Below, one piece after another: positions 17,564 to 25,362 of a DNA stretch of 57,893 nucleotides; position 1 is the first letter of the stretch, and each line of letters begins with the position of its first letter. Under the pieces are notes generated by a model that saw nothing but the letters and a program-made list of their open reading frames with translations, did no database searches and had not been told where the DNA came from. The translations under genes and the position numbers were made by a program. The stretch is from NCBI GenBank assembly GCA_032128415.1, contig JAQBGW010000011.1:1-57893 (forward strand), written 5' to 3'. This stretch comes from Ga0077527 sp032128415. Lineage in GTDB: Bacteria; Pseudomonadota; Gammaproteobacteria; Burkholderiales; SG8-41.

Positions 17564-17893
17564 ATGACCGACCTCGCGCAAAAGAAATGCAAGCCCTGCG
17601 AAGGTGGCGTGTCGCCGCTGACGCCGGAAGAGATCGCAATGCTGCTCAAACGACTCCCCGGCTGGACGGTTGCCGATGGTGTGCTGACCAGGACCCGGGA
17701 ATTCCGCAATTACCACGAAACCATGGCTTTCGTTAACGCCACTGCCTGGATTTCACATCGCGAGGACCATCACCCCGACCTGAAGGTGGGTTACAAACAG
17801 TGCCGGGTCGATTACATCACCCACGCCATCGGCGGACTGTCAGAGAACGACTTTATCTGCGCCGCCAAGATCGACGCCCTGTTTGACCTCTGA
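17564..17893 (+). CDS. phhB: 4a-hydroxytetrahydrobiopterin dehydratase (PCD/DCoH)
   Basis: A 109-residue pterin-4a-carbinolamine dehydratase. The active-site motif SHREDHHPDLKVGYKQCRV contains the conserved E-D-H-H-P, and LTPEEIAMLLKRLPGW is the typical N-terminal helix. The enzyme recycles the pterin cofactor of phenylalanine hydroxylase, but phhA is not in the window. It overlaps the rsgA start by 11 bp. Confidence 0.95.
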   Translation: MTDLAQKKCKPCEGGVSPLTPEEIAMLLKRLPGWTVADGVLTRTREFRNYHETMAFVNATAWISHREDHHPDLKVGYKQCRVDYITHAIGGLSENDFICAAKIDALFDL

Positions 17894-18788
17894 AAACGCA
17901 GCCCTCGGCCCGATTCAGGGCCGAATCGTCGCGGCTTTTGGCCGGAGCTTCCTGGTCGAATGTGCCGACGGACGCGTACTCGACTGTGCAACCCGCGGCA
18001 AACGCAACGACTACGCCTGCGGTGACCGCGTTACCGTCACGCCGCAAAGTGATAATCAGGGCGTCATCGACGCCTGCGCGCCGCGCACCACCCTGCTCTA
18101 CCGCTCCGATCAGTGGAAACAAAAACTGCTAGCCGCCAATGTGACGCAGGCCGTGATGGTTGTCGCACCGGTGCCTTCATTCGATCTTGACGTGCTCGAT
18201 TGCTGCCTCGCCGCCGCCGAGCATGCCGGCATCCGGCCACTGATTGTTCTCAACAAGGCCGATCTGCCGGAATCCGCAAAATCCGAGACTGCACTGGCGT
18301 TGTTTATCGGCATGGGATACCCGCTGCTGAAGCTGGTGGCGCGCGACAGCGTCGCAGCATTGCGACCTCATCTGACGGGGCAGTGCAGCGTGTTGGTCGG
18401 CGAATCCGGCATGGGCAAGTCGACCATACTCAACCAGCTCATGCCGCAGGCAGCGGCGCAAACACGGGAGGTGTCAGCATCGCTGGGCACCGGCAAACAC
18501 ACCACTTCGCATGCGCGGCTGCATCACCTTGATGCGCAAAGCGATCTGATCGATACACCTGGCGTGCAGGCTTTCGGCGTCCATCATCTCGCCTTTAATG
18601 AACTCGCTGCGGCATTCGTGGAATTCCGGCCACACCTCGGCCTCTGCCGCTTTCGCGATTGCCGGCACCTTGAAGAGCCCGGGTGTGCGATTGCGGCGGC
18701 ACATGAATCAGGGGAAATAAATACGCGACGTCTGGCCTCCTATCGCCATCTGGCGGAGAAGAATCTGCGTCAGAAAAAAACCTATTAA
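17883..18788 (+). CDS. rsgA: Ribosome small-subunit GTPase RsgA
   Basis: A late 30S maturation GTPase with a circularly permuted G domain. An N-terminal OB domain (about 10-75) is followed by G4 NKADL, then G1 GESGMGKSTILNQL, then G3 DTPGVQAFG. The C-terminal zinc knuckle is visible as C-R-F-R-D-C-R-H-x-x-E-P-G-C. Length (301) is normal. The only good start is TTG at 17883 inside the phhB 3' end, so translation is probably coupled to phhB. In many Betaproteobacteria rsgA follows phhB and the Ste24-like gene, as here. Confidence 0.95.
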   Translation: MTSENAALGPIQGRIVAAFGRSFLVECADGRVLDCATRGKRNDYACGDRVTVTPQSDNQGVIDACAPRTTLLYRSDQWKQKLLAANVTQAVMVVAPVPSFDLDVLDCCLAAAEHAGIRPLIVLNKADLPESAKSETALALFIGMGYPLLKLVARDSVAALRPHLTGQCSVLVGESGMGKSTILNQLMPQAAAQTREVSASLGTGKHTTSHARLHHLDAQSDLIDTPGVQAFGVHHLAFNELAAAFVEFRPHLGLCRFRDCRHLEEPGCAIAAAHESGEINTRRLASYRHLAEKNLRQKKTY

Positions 18789-18798
18789 TAACGCTTTT

Positions 18799-19719
18799 TC
18801 AGCTGACGACTTGCGCGACGGAAACGATCAGCAGCAGTACCAGCCACAGCGCCAGCGCGCGCCAGATCAGGCCCACGGCGCCACGTAAATCTTCGACTTC
18901 CACGTCCGTCCCCTGCCCGAGATCAGGGCGCTGATTGAGCATGCCGTCTTCACGCAGGTTACCGCCGAGCTTTACGCCCAGCGCGCCGGCGCCGCTCGCC
19001 AGCACCACGCCTTCGCCGCCATGCCCCCAGCCGGCGGCCTGCGTGCGCCAGCAATACGCGGCATCCTCGAAATTGCCGGCGATGGCGAAGCTGGCGGCTG
19101 TCAACCGCGCCGGCAGCCAATCGATCCAGAAAAAGGCGCGTCCGGCAAAATGCGCAAAGGCTGCGCTGCCCGGTGCCGTGCGGCCGCCCCAGCGCACAGC
19201 CAGCAGATCGGCAACGCGATAGATCACCGGCCCGACCGGACCGAGGATGACAAACCAGAAAATCGGCCCCAGCACGTAGCGATGCGCCTGCAGCAATCCG
19301 AGTTCAATCGCTACCCGCGATACTTCAGCGGCATTCAATTCATCGGCGGGCACACCGCGCCAGCGTCCGAGCACATCACGCGCGGTGCTGATGTTCTGTT
19401 CGCGCAGTGCATGCGCAATTTCAGTGAAACCATGGCTAAAACGACGAAAACCAACGGCCACATAGAGCACTGCAATGCTCCACGCCAGCGCAAAAAATGC
19501 ACCCGCTACACTTAGTAACGCATGCACCAGCACTATGCACAGCGCGAGCGGCGCCACGGCAACGAGCCATGCAATCGCGCCGTGATGCACCTGCTGACCG
19601 TTGAAGCGGCTCTCGATCGCGTCAGCGTAACTTTCGTAGGCGGTATACAGCGGATTGACCCGGCGCAACGGCCACGCCTGCTCAATCAACAGCGCCAATG
19701 CCAGCGCAAGGAATTTCAT
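18799..19719 (-). CDS. CobD/CbiB-like membrane protein
   Basis: A 306-residue membrane protein with a CobD/CbiB-like layout: hydrophobic N-terminus (MKFLALALALLIEQAWPLRR), several helices, and a cytoplasmic stretch with EVSRVAIELGLLQAHRYVLGPIFWF. In Betaproteobacteria this branch occurs without cobalamin genes and resembles AmpE. No cob gene is in the window, so a role in adenosylcobinamide phosphate synthesis should not be assumed. It is convergent with rsgA, and greB lies 42 bp upstream on the same strand. Confidence 0.75.
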   Translation of the reverse strand: MKFLALALALLIEQAWPLRRVNPLYTAYESYADAIESRFNGQQVHHGAIAWLVAVAPLALCIVLVHALLSVAGAFFALAWSIAVLYVAVGFRRFSHGFTEIAHALREQNISTARDVLGRWRGVPADELNAAEVSRVAIELGLLQAHRYVLGPIFWFVILGPVGPVIYRVADLLAVRWGGRTAPGSAAFAHFAGRAFFWIDWLPARLTAASFAIAGNFEDAAYCWRTQAAGWGHGGEGVVLASGAGALGVKLGGNLREDGMLNQRPDLGQGTDVEVEDLRGAVGLIWRALALWLVLLLIVSVAQVVS

Positions 19720-19746
19720 ACTTGCTGGAGATCAGTAAAATAATTC

Positions 19747-19764
19747 ATTAAAAACAATTGGTTA
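19747..19764 (-). repeat. Copy of an 18-nt intergenic motif
   Basis: On the minus strand TAACCAATTGTTTTTAAT starts exactly at the greB stop codon and ends 28 bp before the CobD-like start. It differs by one base from copies at 25341 and 52734. Confidence 0.6.
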
Positions 19765-20274
19765 TGATTTATTTCCGGGATAATCTACGGCGATGATCTG
19801 AACCTCAGTTTCGCCCGAAGGACGCTTCCATTTGACCGCGTCGCCGACCTTGGCGCCGAGCAACGAGCGCGCCAGCGGCGAACCCCAACTGATCTTGCCC
19901 ACCGTGACGTCTGCCTCATCGTCACCGACTATGCTGAAAACCTGCATCCCGTCTTCATCCTCGACCTTGACGGTGGCACCGAAGCGCGCTTCACCCGGTA
20001 GGTGGCCGGCCGGATCGACCAGCTCAGCGCGTTCGAGCTGCGCAATGAAATAACGCTGATCACGTTCCACCTCACGCAATTTGCGCTTGGCTTCGGAATC
20101 GTCAGCGGCGACGGCTTTCAGTTGTTCATGCTGATCAGCGAGTTCACGCACGCGGGCACGCAATTGCTCCAGCCCCTGCGGCGTCACGTAATTGGCATGC
20201 GCGGGCACCGGCCGCTCGGGCAAGTCGCCCGCAGTCAGATCGTCGTCGCTGTCTTTGACAAAGGCGCGGCTCAT
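19762..20274 (-). CDS. greB: GreB-like transcription elongation factor
   Basis: A 170-residue GreA/GreB family protein that stimulates transcript cleavage by stalled RNA polymerase. The N-terminal coiled coil (about 30-100) contains YVTPQGLEQLRARVRELADQ, and the C-terminal FKBP-like domain has VTVGKISWGSPLARSLLGAKVGDAVKW. This ISxxSPLARALLGKxxGD pattern is diagnostic. Expected tip acidic residues lie in the loop DDSEAKRKLREVERD. The short N-terminal leader before YVTP is slightly longer than in E. coli. It fits GreB somewhat better than GreA. Confidence 0.88.
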   Translation of the reverse strand: MSRAFVKDSDDDLTAGDLPERPVPAHANYVTPQGLEQLRARVRELADQHEQLKAVAADDSEAKRKLREVERDQRYFIAQLERAELVDPAGHLPGEARFGATVKVEDEDGMQVFSIVGDDEADVTVGKISWGSPLARSLLGAKVGDAVKWKRPSGETEVQIIAVDYPGNKS

Positions 20275-20428
20275 ATCATCTCGAAAAATTTCCTGGGTTC
20301 ACGCAAGACATTACAAGCACGTCCCACCCCTGTGAGCGCGGGCTTCATGCTCGTATTTCGCACTTGCCAGCGCAAGCTTCATGCGCATGCCCCATTTATA
20401 CCGAACACATGTGCGACTGGCAACCGCT

Positions 20429-21028
20429 TCAGGCGCGGGCGCGCCAGACCAGTGTGCGATTGTTGGCGGGCATCGCATGATCCGCGATCAGCGTCAGACC
20501 TTGGGCCTCGGCCAGCGCGCGCACTGCCCCGTAATCGCGAATGCCGCTTTGCGGGTCGCGGCCGCGCAGATAGACGTCGAACTGCACGTTGGATTCGGCA
20601 TTCGACCGATCGTCGTGAAAAAACGGTCCGTAAACAACGAGCGTCCCACCGGGCACCAGCACACGCCCAACGCCGAGAAAAAAATTCTGCACCGACGCCC
20701 AGGACATGATGTGCAGCGTATTCGCACTGTACACGGCATCGCTGACCTCTACCGGCCATGATTTGGCATCGACGTCGAGCACCAATGGCGCACGCAGATT
20801 GGGTAAACCGGAGTCATCGCACCACGCCTTGATCCCGGGCAGATATTCGGGCCGGTCAGTCGGCTGCCATACGAGGTGCGGCAGTGCCCGTGCGAAAAAT
20901 ACCGCGTGCTGGCCAGTGCCAGCACCGATTTCCAGCACTGTTGTCACCCCGGTGAATGCGCCGCACAGCACTTCGAGTATGGAATCGCGGTTGCGTTCGC
21001 AGGCCTCAGACCAGGGTTTCTCCGGCAT
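20429..21028 (-). CDS. DUF938 SAM-dependent methyltransferase
   Basis: A 199-residue class I methyltransferase of the DUF938 type. The SAM-binding motif I is VLEIGAGTGQHAVFFA, and later blocks include WQPTDRPEYLPGIKAW, NTLHIMSW and GGTLVVYGPF, all typical of this family. The substrate is unknown. Its ATG shares a base with the patatin-like stop (TGATG at 21026-21030), so the two are translationally coupled; the long upstream extension of the frame to 21115 is not needed. Confidence 0.9.
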   Translation of the reverse strand: MPEKPWSEACERNRDSILEVLCGAFTGVTTVLEIGAGTGQHAVFFARALPHLVWQPTDRPEYLPGIKAWCDDSGLPNLRAPLVLDVDAKSWPVEVSDAVYSANTLHIMSWASVQNFFLGVGRVLVPGGTLVVYGPFFHDDRSNAESNVQFDVYLRGRDPQSGIRDYGAVRALAEAQGLTLIADHAMPANNRTLVWRARA

Positions 21029-22191
21029 CAGTCCGGATCGTGCCCGAGGAAAGCAAGCAGGTCGTCTTTTTGCGCCATCGCGTCGCTGTAACCGAGTTGA
21101 ATCAGCGCGCGGCAATAGGACTTCTCAAACAATACATACGACAACAGGTTTGAGCCCGTGCTTCTCATTCCGCCGACAGTTCGCAGCAGCATGCGAATCA
21201 CCCGCGGCAGTTCATGCGCATACTTCGCCGCGATTTCGCTCAGTGGCACGCTCGGGGTCAACACCCGAAATTCGACGGTGCGCAGCGGGTAACCATGCGC
21301 CCGCAGCGTTTCCGGGGGAATGATGCTGATGGTGCGGTTGATGCGCTGCAGTCGCTCGAGATCGACCTCGAGGCCATCAAGAAAAATACTGTCGAGCGCA
21401 TGGCCGGCAATCTGCGCCAGCGACGGATAGCCGTTAGCCTGCACGCGTGGCGACGCCTGGCGTGACTGCCGGCCAACGCCGATCACCAGCAGCCGGTCGG
21501 CGCCCAGGTGCAGCGCGGGGCTGACCGGCGCGACCTGACGCATCGAGCCGTCCCCGAAATACTCGCGATTGATGCGCACTGGAGGGAAGATGAAAGGCAA
21601 CGCGCTGGACGCCATCAGGTGCTGCAGACCGATCGGCATCGCCACGCCGACTCGTCGCGCGCGCTCCCAGCCGGCAAGACTGGCATGGCCCTCATAAAAG
21701 GTCACCGACTGGCCACTGGTATAGCCGGAACAGGTAATCGAAAATGCCGTCAGATGGCCAGCCTCAACGCAGCGTCCAATCGCTGGAAAATCGACATGGC
21801 GTTCGAGCAGGCGAGCCAGCGGTGAATTATCGAGCAACGAAATAGGCCCGCTTGACAGGCGGCCGGCGGACATCGCCGCCAGCATCCAGCGCGCACTGTT
21901 ACCAAACGCACCCCAGGCATCTGCGCGATACACATGGTGAACATGGAAATTCTTCCACACTGTCATCAACCGCCGCACGCCGCGGCGGAAATTTCCGGCA
22001 TCGGTCGCCAGTACTGCTGCATTAATGGCCCCTGCCGACGTGCCGCAAATGATCGGAAATGGATTGGTGACGCCTTTGGGAACGATTTCATAGAGCGCGC
22101 GCAGCACCCCCACCTGATAGGCGGCGCGAGCGCCGCCGCCGGTCATGATCAGGCCTACGGTAGGTTGGTTTGGTGGGGAGTCGCTGGACAT
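21028..22191 (-). CDS. Patatin-like phospholipase family protein
   Basis: A lipid acyl hydrolase with a Ser-Asp dyad. The oxyanion motif is MTGGGARAAYQVGVL, the nucleophile elbow GTSAG, and the catalytic aspartate region FGDGSMRQ. The family in Betaproteobacteria is often about 390 residues, as here. I prefer ATG 22191 (MSSDSPPNQPTVGL); an ATG at 22224 adds 11 residues. No signal peptide is seen, so a cytoplasmic location is likely. It is coupled to the DUF938 methyltransferase downstream. Confidence 0.88.
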   Translation of the reverse strand: MSSDSPPNQPTVGLIMTGGGARAAYQVGVLRALYEIVPKGVTNPFPIICGTSAGAINAAVLATDAGNFRRGVRRLMTVWKNFHVHHVYRADAWGAFGNSARWMLAAMSAGRLSSGPISLLDNSPLARLLERHVDFPAIGRCVEAGHLTAFSITCSGYTSGQSVTFYEGHASLAGWERARRVGVAMPIGLQHLMASSALPFIFPPVRINREYFGDGSMRQVAPVSPALHLGADRLLVIGVGRQSRQASPRVQANGYPSLAQIAGHALDSIFLDGLEVDLERLQRINRTISIIPPETLRAHGYPLRTVEFRVLTPSVPLSEIAAKYAHELPRVIRMLLRTVGGMRSTGSNLLSYVLFEKSYCRALIQLGYSDAMAQKDDLLAFLGHDPD

Positions 22192-22306
22192 GGGATCCGG
22201 GTTTTTTCGGCTTGAGTACAGCATACGCTCAGGGCGTAATAGCGACCAAAATGACCCTTTACTTGAGCCGGTCGTCGCACCACGCGCGGCGTCATGCGCT
22301 TCAGGA

Positions 22307-22960
22307 TCATGAGCGGTTCAGCATCCGGCACAGGCTGTAGAGCATACCCGCCGTGGCGCCCCAGATATAGCGTCCTTCCCAGGGGATCGCCAGGTAGTGG
22401 CGGTGTCGGCCGCGAAATTGATATTCGCGACGCTGGTAGTTGGCGGCATCGAGAAAATGCGCCAGCGGCGCCTCGAATATATCGGCCACTTCAAACGCGT
22501 CGGGCACCACATCGAACGGCGGCTCGATCCAGCCGACGACTGGCGTAATGCGGAAGCCCGACGGGATTTCATAACACGGTAACTGGCCGAGCAGGGCAAT
22601 GCGATCGGCGGCCAACCCGATCTCTTCCGCCGTTTCACGCAGCGCCGTGGCTTCCCGATCAGCGTCGTCGGGCTCGACCCGCCCGCCGGGGAAACTTACC
22701 TGTCCGCCGTGATCGCGCAGATGTTCGGTGCGCTGGGTCAGCAGCACCTGCACCCCGTCCGGGCGATTGACCAGCGGTACCAGCACGGCGGCCTCGGTGA
22801 CGCGCACGCCTTCGTTCAACGCGATGCGGTGCAAGTCATCCTGTTCGTGTTCCGGCGCCGGCTGCTGGAGTCGTCCGGCTATCCTTTCACGCGACAGCAG
22901 GAATATCCGATCACTTTCGGGTGTTAGCGGAGCTGAGGCCAAGGCAGTAGCAATAACCAT
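22307..22960 (-). CDS. NUDIX CoA pyrophosphatase
   Basis: A 217-residue NUDIX hydrolase. The Nudix box is GGRVEPDDADREATALRETAEEIGL in outline (G-x5-E-x7-R-E-x-x-E-E-x-G-x), preceded by the CoA-pyrophosphatase motif LLTQRTEHLRDHGGQVSFPGG. This upstream LLTxRxxxLxxHxGQVxFPGG is specific for the NudL-type CoA/acyl-CoA diphosphatases. The C-terminal YIWGATAGMLYSL also fits. ATG 22960 lies in an AT-rich zone shared with the next gene's upstream region. Confidence 0.93.
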   Translation of the reverse strand: MVIATALASAPLTPESDRIFLLSRERIAGRLQQPAPEHEQDDLHRIALNEGVRVTEAAVLVPLVNRPDGVQVLLTQRTEHLRDHGGQVSFPGGRVEPDDADREATALRETAEEIGLAADRIALLGQLPCYEIPSGFRITPVVGWIEPPFDVVPDAFEVADIFEAPLAHFLDAANYQRREYQFRGRHRHYLAIPWEGRYIWGATAGMLYSLCRMLNRS

Positions 22961-23099
22961 TGATTTAAAAAGGAATTTTACATTCCCGCGGATACGCTGT
23001 CATGCAGTTCCGGGCAGTGGATCCGATACCTGAGTAAATTGCTGCGCTTCGGCTTAAACTGGCATCCGATTTTCCGCCCAACCCGTAAAGGAGTACTCC

Positions 23100-23342
23100 A
23101 TGAAGCTAGGAACCGTAATACTTGCAGCAACACTCGCACTGGCCAGCAGCACCGTATTCGCCAGCAGCTGTCCCAAACACATGAAAGCGATAGACAAAGC
23201 ATTGCCAAGTGCGAAGCTCAGCGCCGCGCAGATGACTGAAGTCAAGAAACTACGCGCTGATGGCGAGGCTCTGCACAAGGCCAAGAAGCATGGCGAGTCC
23301 ATGGAAGCGCTGACCAAAGCCGAGAAGATGCTCGGTATCTGA
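23100..23342 (+). CDS. Small secreted protein, unknown function
   Basis: An 80-residue protein with a clear signal peptide (MKLGTVILAATLALASSTVFA), then a 59-residue mature part that is helical, lysine-rich and contains one cysteine (SCPKHMKAIDKAL). The end (ALTKAEKMLGI) looks like a helical hairpin. Related short proteins occur in Betaproteobacteria but have no assigned role. The ribosome site AAAGGAG is 7 bp before ATG. A strong terminator follows at 23371. Confidence 0.8.
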   Translation: MKLGTVILAATLALASSTVFASSCPKHMKAIDKALPSAKLSAAQMTEVKKLRADGEALHKAKKHGESMEALTKAEKMLGI

Positions 23343-23370
23343 CACCGGTAGTTGCAGCAGTTTCCTGAAT

Positions 23371-23396
23371 CCCCGCCCTCAGGCGGGGATTTTTTT
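23371..23396 (+). terminator. Rho-independent terminator
   Basis: CCCCGCC (23371-23377), loop CTCA, then GGCGGGG (23382-23388), followed by ATTTTTTT. A perfect 7-bp GC stem with a T-run. It ends the small secreted protein transcript; the opposite strand of the same DNA encodes the last codons of the MOSC gene. Confidence 0.9.
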
Positions 23397-23888
23397 GTGC
23401 GTCACCGCGTCGCCCAGCCGGATGACGCCGCCCACGATGACCCGCGCGATGATGCCGCCGTGGCCGCGCATGGCGTTGTAACCGCCGGCCCCCAGCACTT
23501 CCTCCATCCGCGAACAGGGTTCGCACAACCCGGTGCCCTCGAACAGCACGCCGCCGATTTCAAATGGCGCATCGCGCAGTGCCAGCAGATTGATACCCGA
23601 CACCACGAGGTTGCGCCGTACCAGTGCGGGATCGATGGCGTCGCAGCCGAGCAGCGCAGCTACTGCAGCAAGATGCTCACTCTGGATCAGCGTGACTTGA
23701 CGCTTGCCGCCAGCATGCTGCGCGCTGCGGTCGCCGATCAGGCCGTGTTCTGCCAGCACTTCGACATGATTGACCGTGAGCAGCGCCACCCGATGCGCGG
23801 GCCGCAGCCCGATCCACTCGAGCCGCCCCGCGCGGGGAAACGTTTCCATCAGGGTACGCAGCGGACTGTCGGGGTGCAGCTTCGCCAT
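23379..23888 (-). CDS. MOSC-domain protein
   Basis: A 169-residue stand-alone MOSC (MoCo sulfurase C-terminal) protein. It shows RVALLTVNHVEVLAEHGLIGDRS, NLVVSGINLLALRDAPFEIG and a cysteine in GLCEPCSRMEEVLG that fits the conserved MOSC cysteine. YiiM-like relatives act on N-hydroxylated bases; the role of this one is not shown. The gene follows fumC by 16 bp on the same strand. Its stop and last Lys codons lie within the convergent terminator. Confidence 0.88.
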   Translation of the reverse strand: MAKLHPDSPLRTLMETFPRAGRLEWIGLRPAHRVALLTVNHVEVLAEHGLIGDRSAQHAGGKRQVTLIQSEHLAAVAALLGCDAIDPALVRRNLVVSGINLLALRDAPFEIGGVLFEGTGLCEPCSRMEEVLGAGGYNAMRGHGGIIARVIVGGVIRLGDAVTHKKIPA

Positions 23889-23904
23889 AGTCAGCGCCCG
23901 CGCT

Positions 23905-25317
23905 CTACTTTTTCTTTGGGTTTTTGATCTTGATGCCGACCATATTCTCCGGCCGCACCCACTGATCGAACTGCGCAGCGGTCAGATGCCCCAGCGCGAT
24001 AGCCGAGGCCTTCAGCGTCAGGCCCTTCTTGTGCGCGTTCTTGGCGATTGCTGCCGCCTTGGCATAGCCGATATGCGGATTGAGCGCGGTCACCAGCATC
24101 AGCGAGTCGTTGGTCAGCTGGGTGATGCGTTCGAGGTTGGGCTCGATGCCAACCGCGCAGTGCTCGTCAAAATTTTCACAGGCATGTGCCAGCAGGTGCA
24201 CGCTGTGCAGGAAATTGCGAATCACCATCGGCCGGAACACGTTGAGCTCGAAGTTGCCCATGGATCCGCCGGCGTTGATGGCAACATCATTGCCGAACAC
24301 CTGACAACAGGCCATGGTCATCGACTCGGACTGTGTCGGATTGACCTTGCCCGGCATGATCGACGAGCCCGGTTCGTTTTCCGGTATCGACAGTTCACCG
24401 AAACCACAACGCGGTCCGCTGGCCAGCCAGCGAATATCGTTGGCGATCTTCATCAGCGCTGCAGCCAGCGTTTTCAGTGCGCCGTGTGCACTGACCACGC
24501 CGTCGCAAGAGCCCAGTGCCTCGAATTTATTAGGTGCAGTGATAAATGGCAGACTCGTCAATCTTTTTAACTGCGCTGCCACGTCTTTGGCAAATTTTGG
24601 ATGGGCGTTGAGCCCGGTGCCGACCGCGGTACCGCCCAGCGCCAGCTCGCACAAATGCGGCAGCGCGGCTTCAATATGCTGCAGGCTGTGGTCGAGCTGC
24701 GACACGTAGCCGGAGAATTCCTGGCCCAGCGTCAGCGGCGTTGCATCCTGCAGATGGGTGCGGCCGATTTTGACGATGTGCATCCAGGCACGCGATTTTT
24801 TATCAAGTGTGTTGCGCAGTTTTTTCACCGCGGGCTTTAATTCCTGCTCCAACGCGATCACCGCGGCTACGTGCATCGCCGTCGGAAAGGTGTCGTTGGA
24901 AGACTGGCCCTTGTTGACGTCGTCGTTCTCATGCACCAGGCGAGACGCACCGCGCTTGCCGCCGAGGATCTCCGAGGCGCGATTCGCCAGCACTTCGTTG
25001 ACGTTCATGTTGGTCTGCGTACCGGAGCCGGTCTGCCACACCACCAGCGGAAAATGCGCGTCCCATTTGCCACGCAGCGCTTCATCGGCGGCCTTGACGA
25101 TGGCATCACCTTTCTTTTTATCCAGCACGCCCAGCGCCATGTTGGTCAGCGCCGCGGCTTTCTTCACCATCACCTGTGCATGCACCACCGGCATCGGCAT
25201 GGTTTCGCCGGGAAAATGAAAATGATGCAGGCTGCGCTGGGTTTGCGCGCCCCACAGCATGGCATCGGGTACCTGGATTTCACCCATCGTGTCGTGTTCA
25301 GTGCGGAATTTTGTCAT
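23905..25317 (-). CDS. fumC: Class II fumarate hydratase
   Basis: Converts fumarate and malate in the TCA cycle. The family signature GSSIMPGKVNPTQ is intact, with TGSGTQTNMNVNEVLANRA and GRTHLQDATPLTLGQEFSGY also present. The start MTKFRTEHDTMGEIQVPDA is typical; length 470 is a little longer than the usual 460 because of the C-terminal tail KIKNPKKK. It lies 45 bp downstream of maeB and 16 bp upstream of the MOSC gene. Confidence 0.97.
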   Translation of the reverse strand: MTKFRTEHDTMGEIQVPDAMLWGAQTQRSLHHFHFPGETMPMPVVHAQVMVKKAAALTNMALGVLDKKKGDAIVKAADEALRGKWDAHFPLVVWQTGSGTQTNMNVNEVLANRASEILGGKRGASRLVHENDDVNKGQSSNDTFPTAMHVAAVIALEQELKPAVKKLRNTLDKKSRAWMHIVKIGRTHLQDATPLTLGQEFSGYVSQLDHSLQHIEAALPHLCELALGGTAVGTGLNAHPKFAKDVAAQLKRLTSLPFITAPNKFEALGSCDGVVSAHGALKTLAAALMKIANDIRWLASGPRCGFGELSIPENEPGSSIMPGKVNPTQSESMTMACCQVFGNDVAINAGGSMGNFELNVFRPMVIRNFLHSVHLLAHACENFDEHCAVGIEPNLERITQLTNDSLMLVTALNPHIGYAKAAAIAKNAHKKGLTLKASAIALGHLTAAQFDQWVRPENMVGIKIKNPKKK

Positions 25318-25340
25318 GGCGGTAATATAATTTATTTATC

Positions 25341-25358
25341 AATAAAAACAATTGGTTA
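25341..25358 (-). repeat. Copy of an 18-nt intergenic motif
   Basis: On the minus strand TAACCAATTGTTTTTATT lies 5 bp after the maeB stop and 24 bp before the fumC start. The following AT-rich bases contain TATATT 16 bp after the TTGTTT, so the motif could supply a -35 element for fumC. Confidence 0.55.
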
Positions 25359-25362
25359 CATA

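Noticed and set aside
18799..19719. Cobalamin biosynthesis function for the CobD-like gene
   Set aside because: No other cob gene or cobalamin riboswitch is present; the betaproteobacterial branch resembles AmpE and its role is not established.
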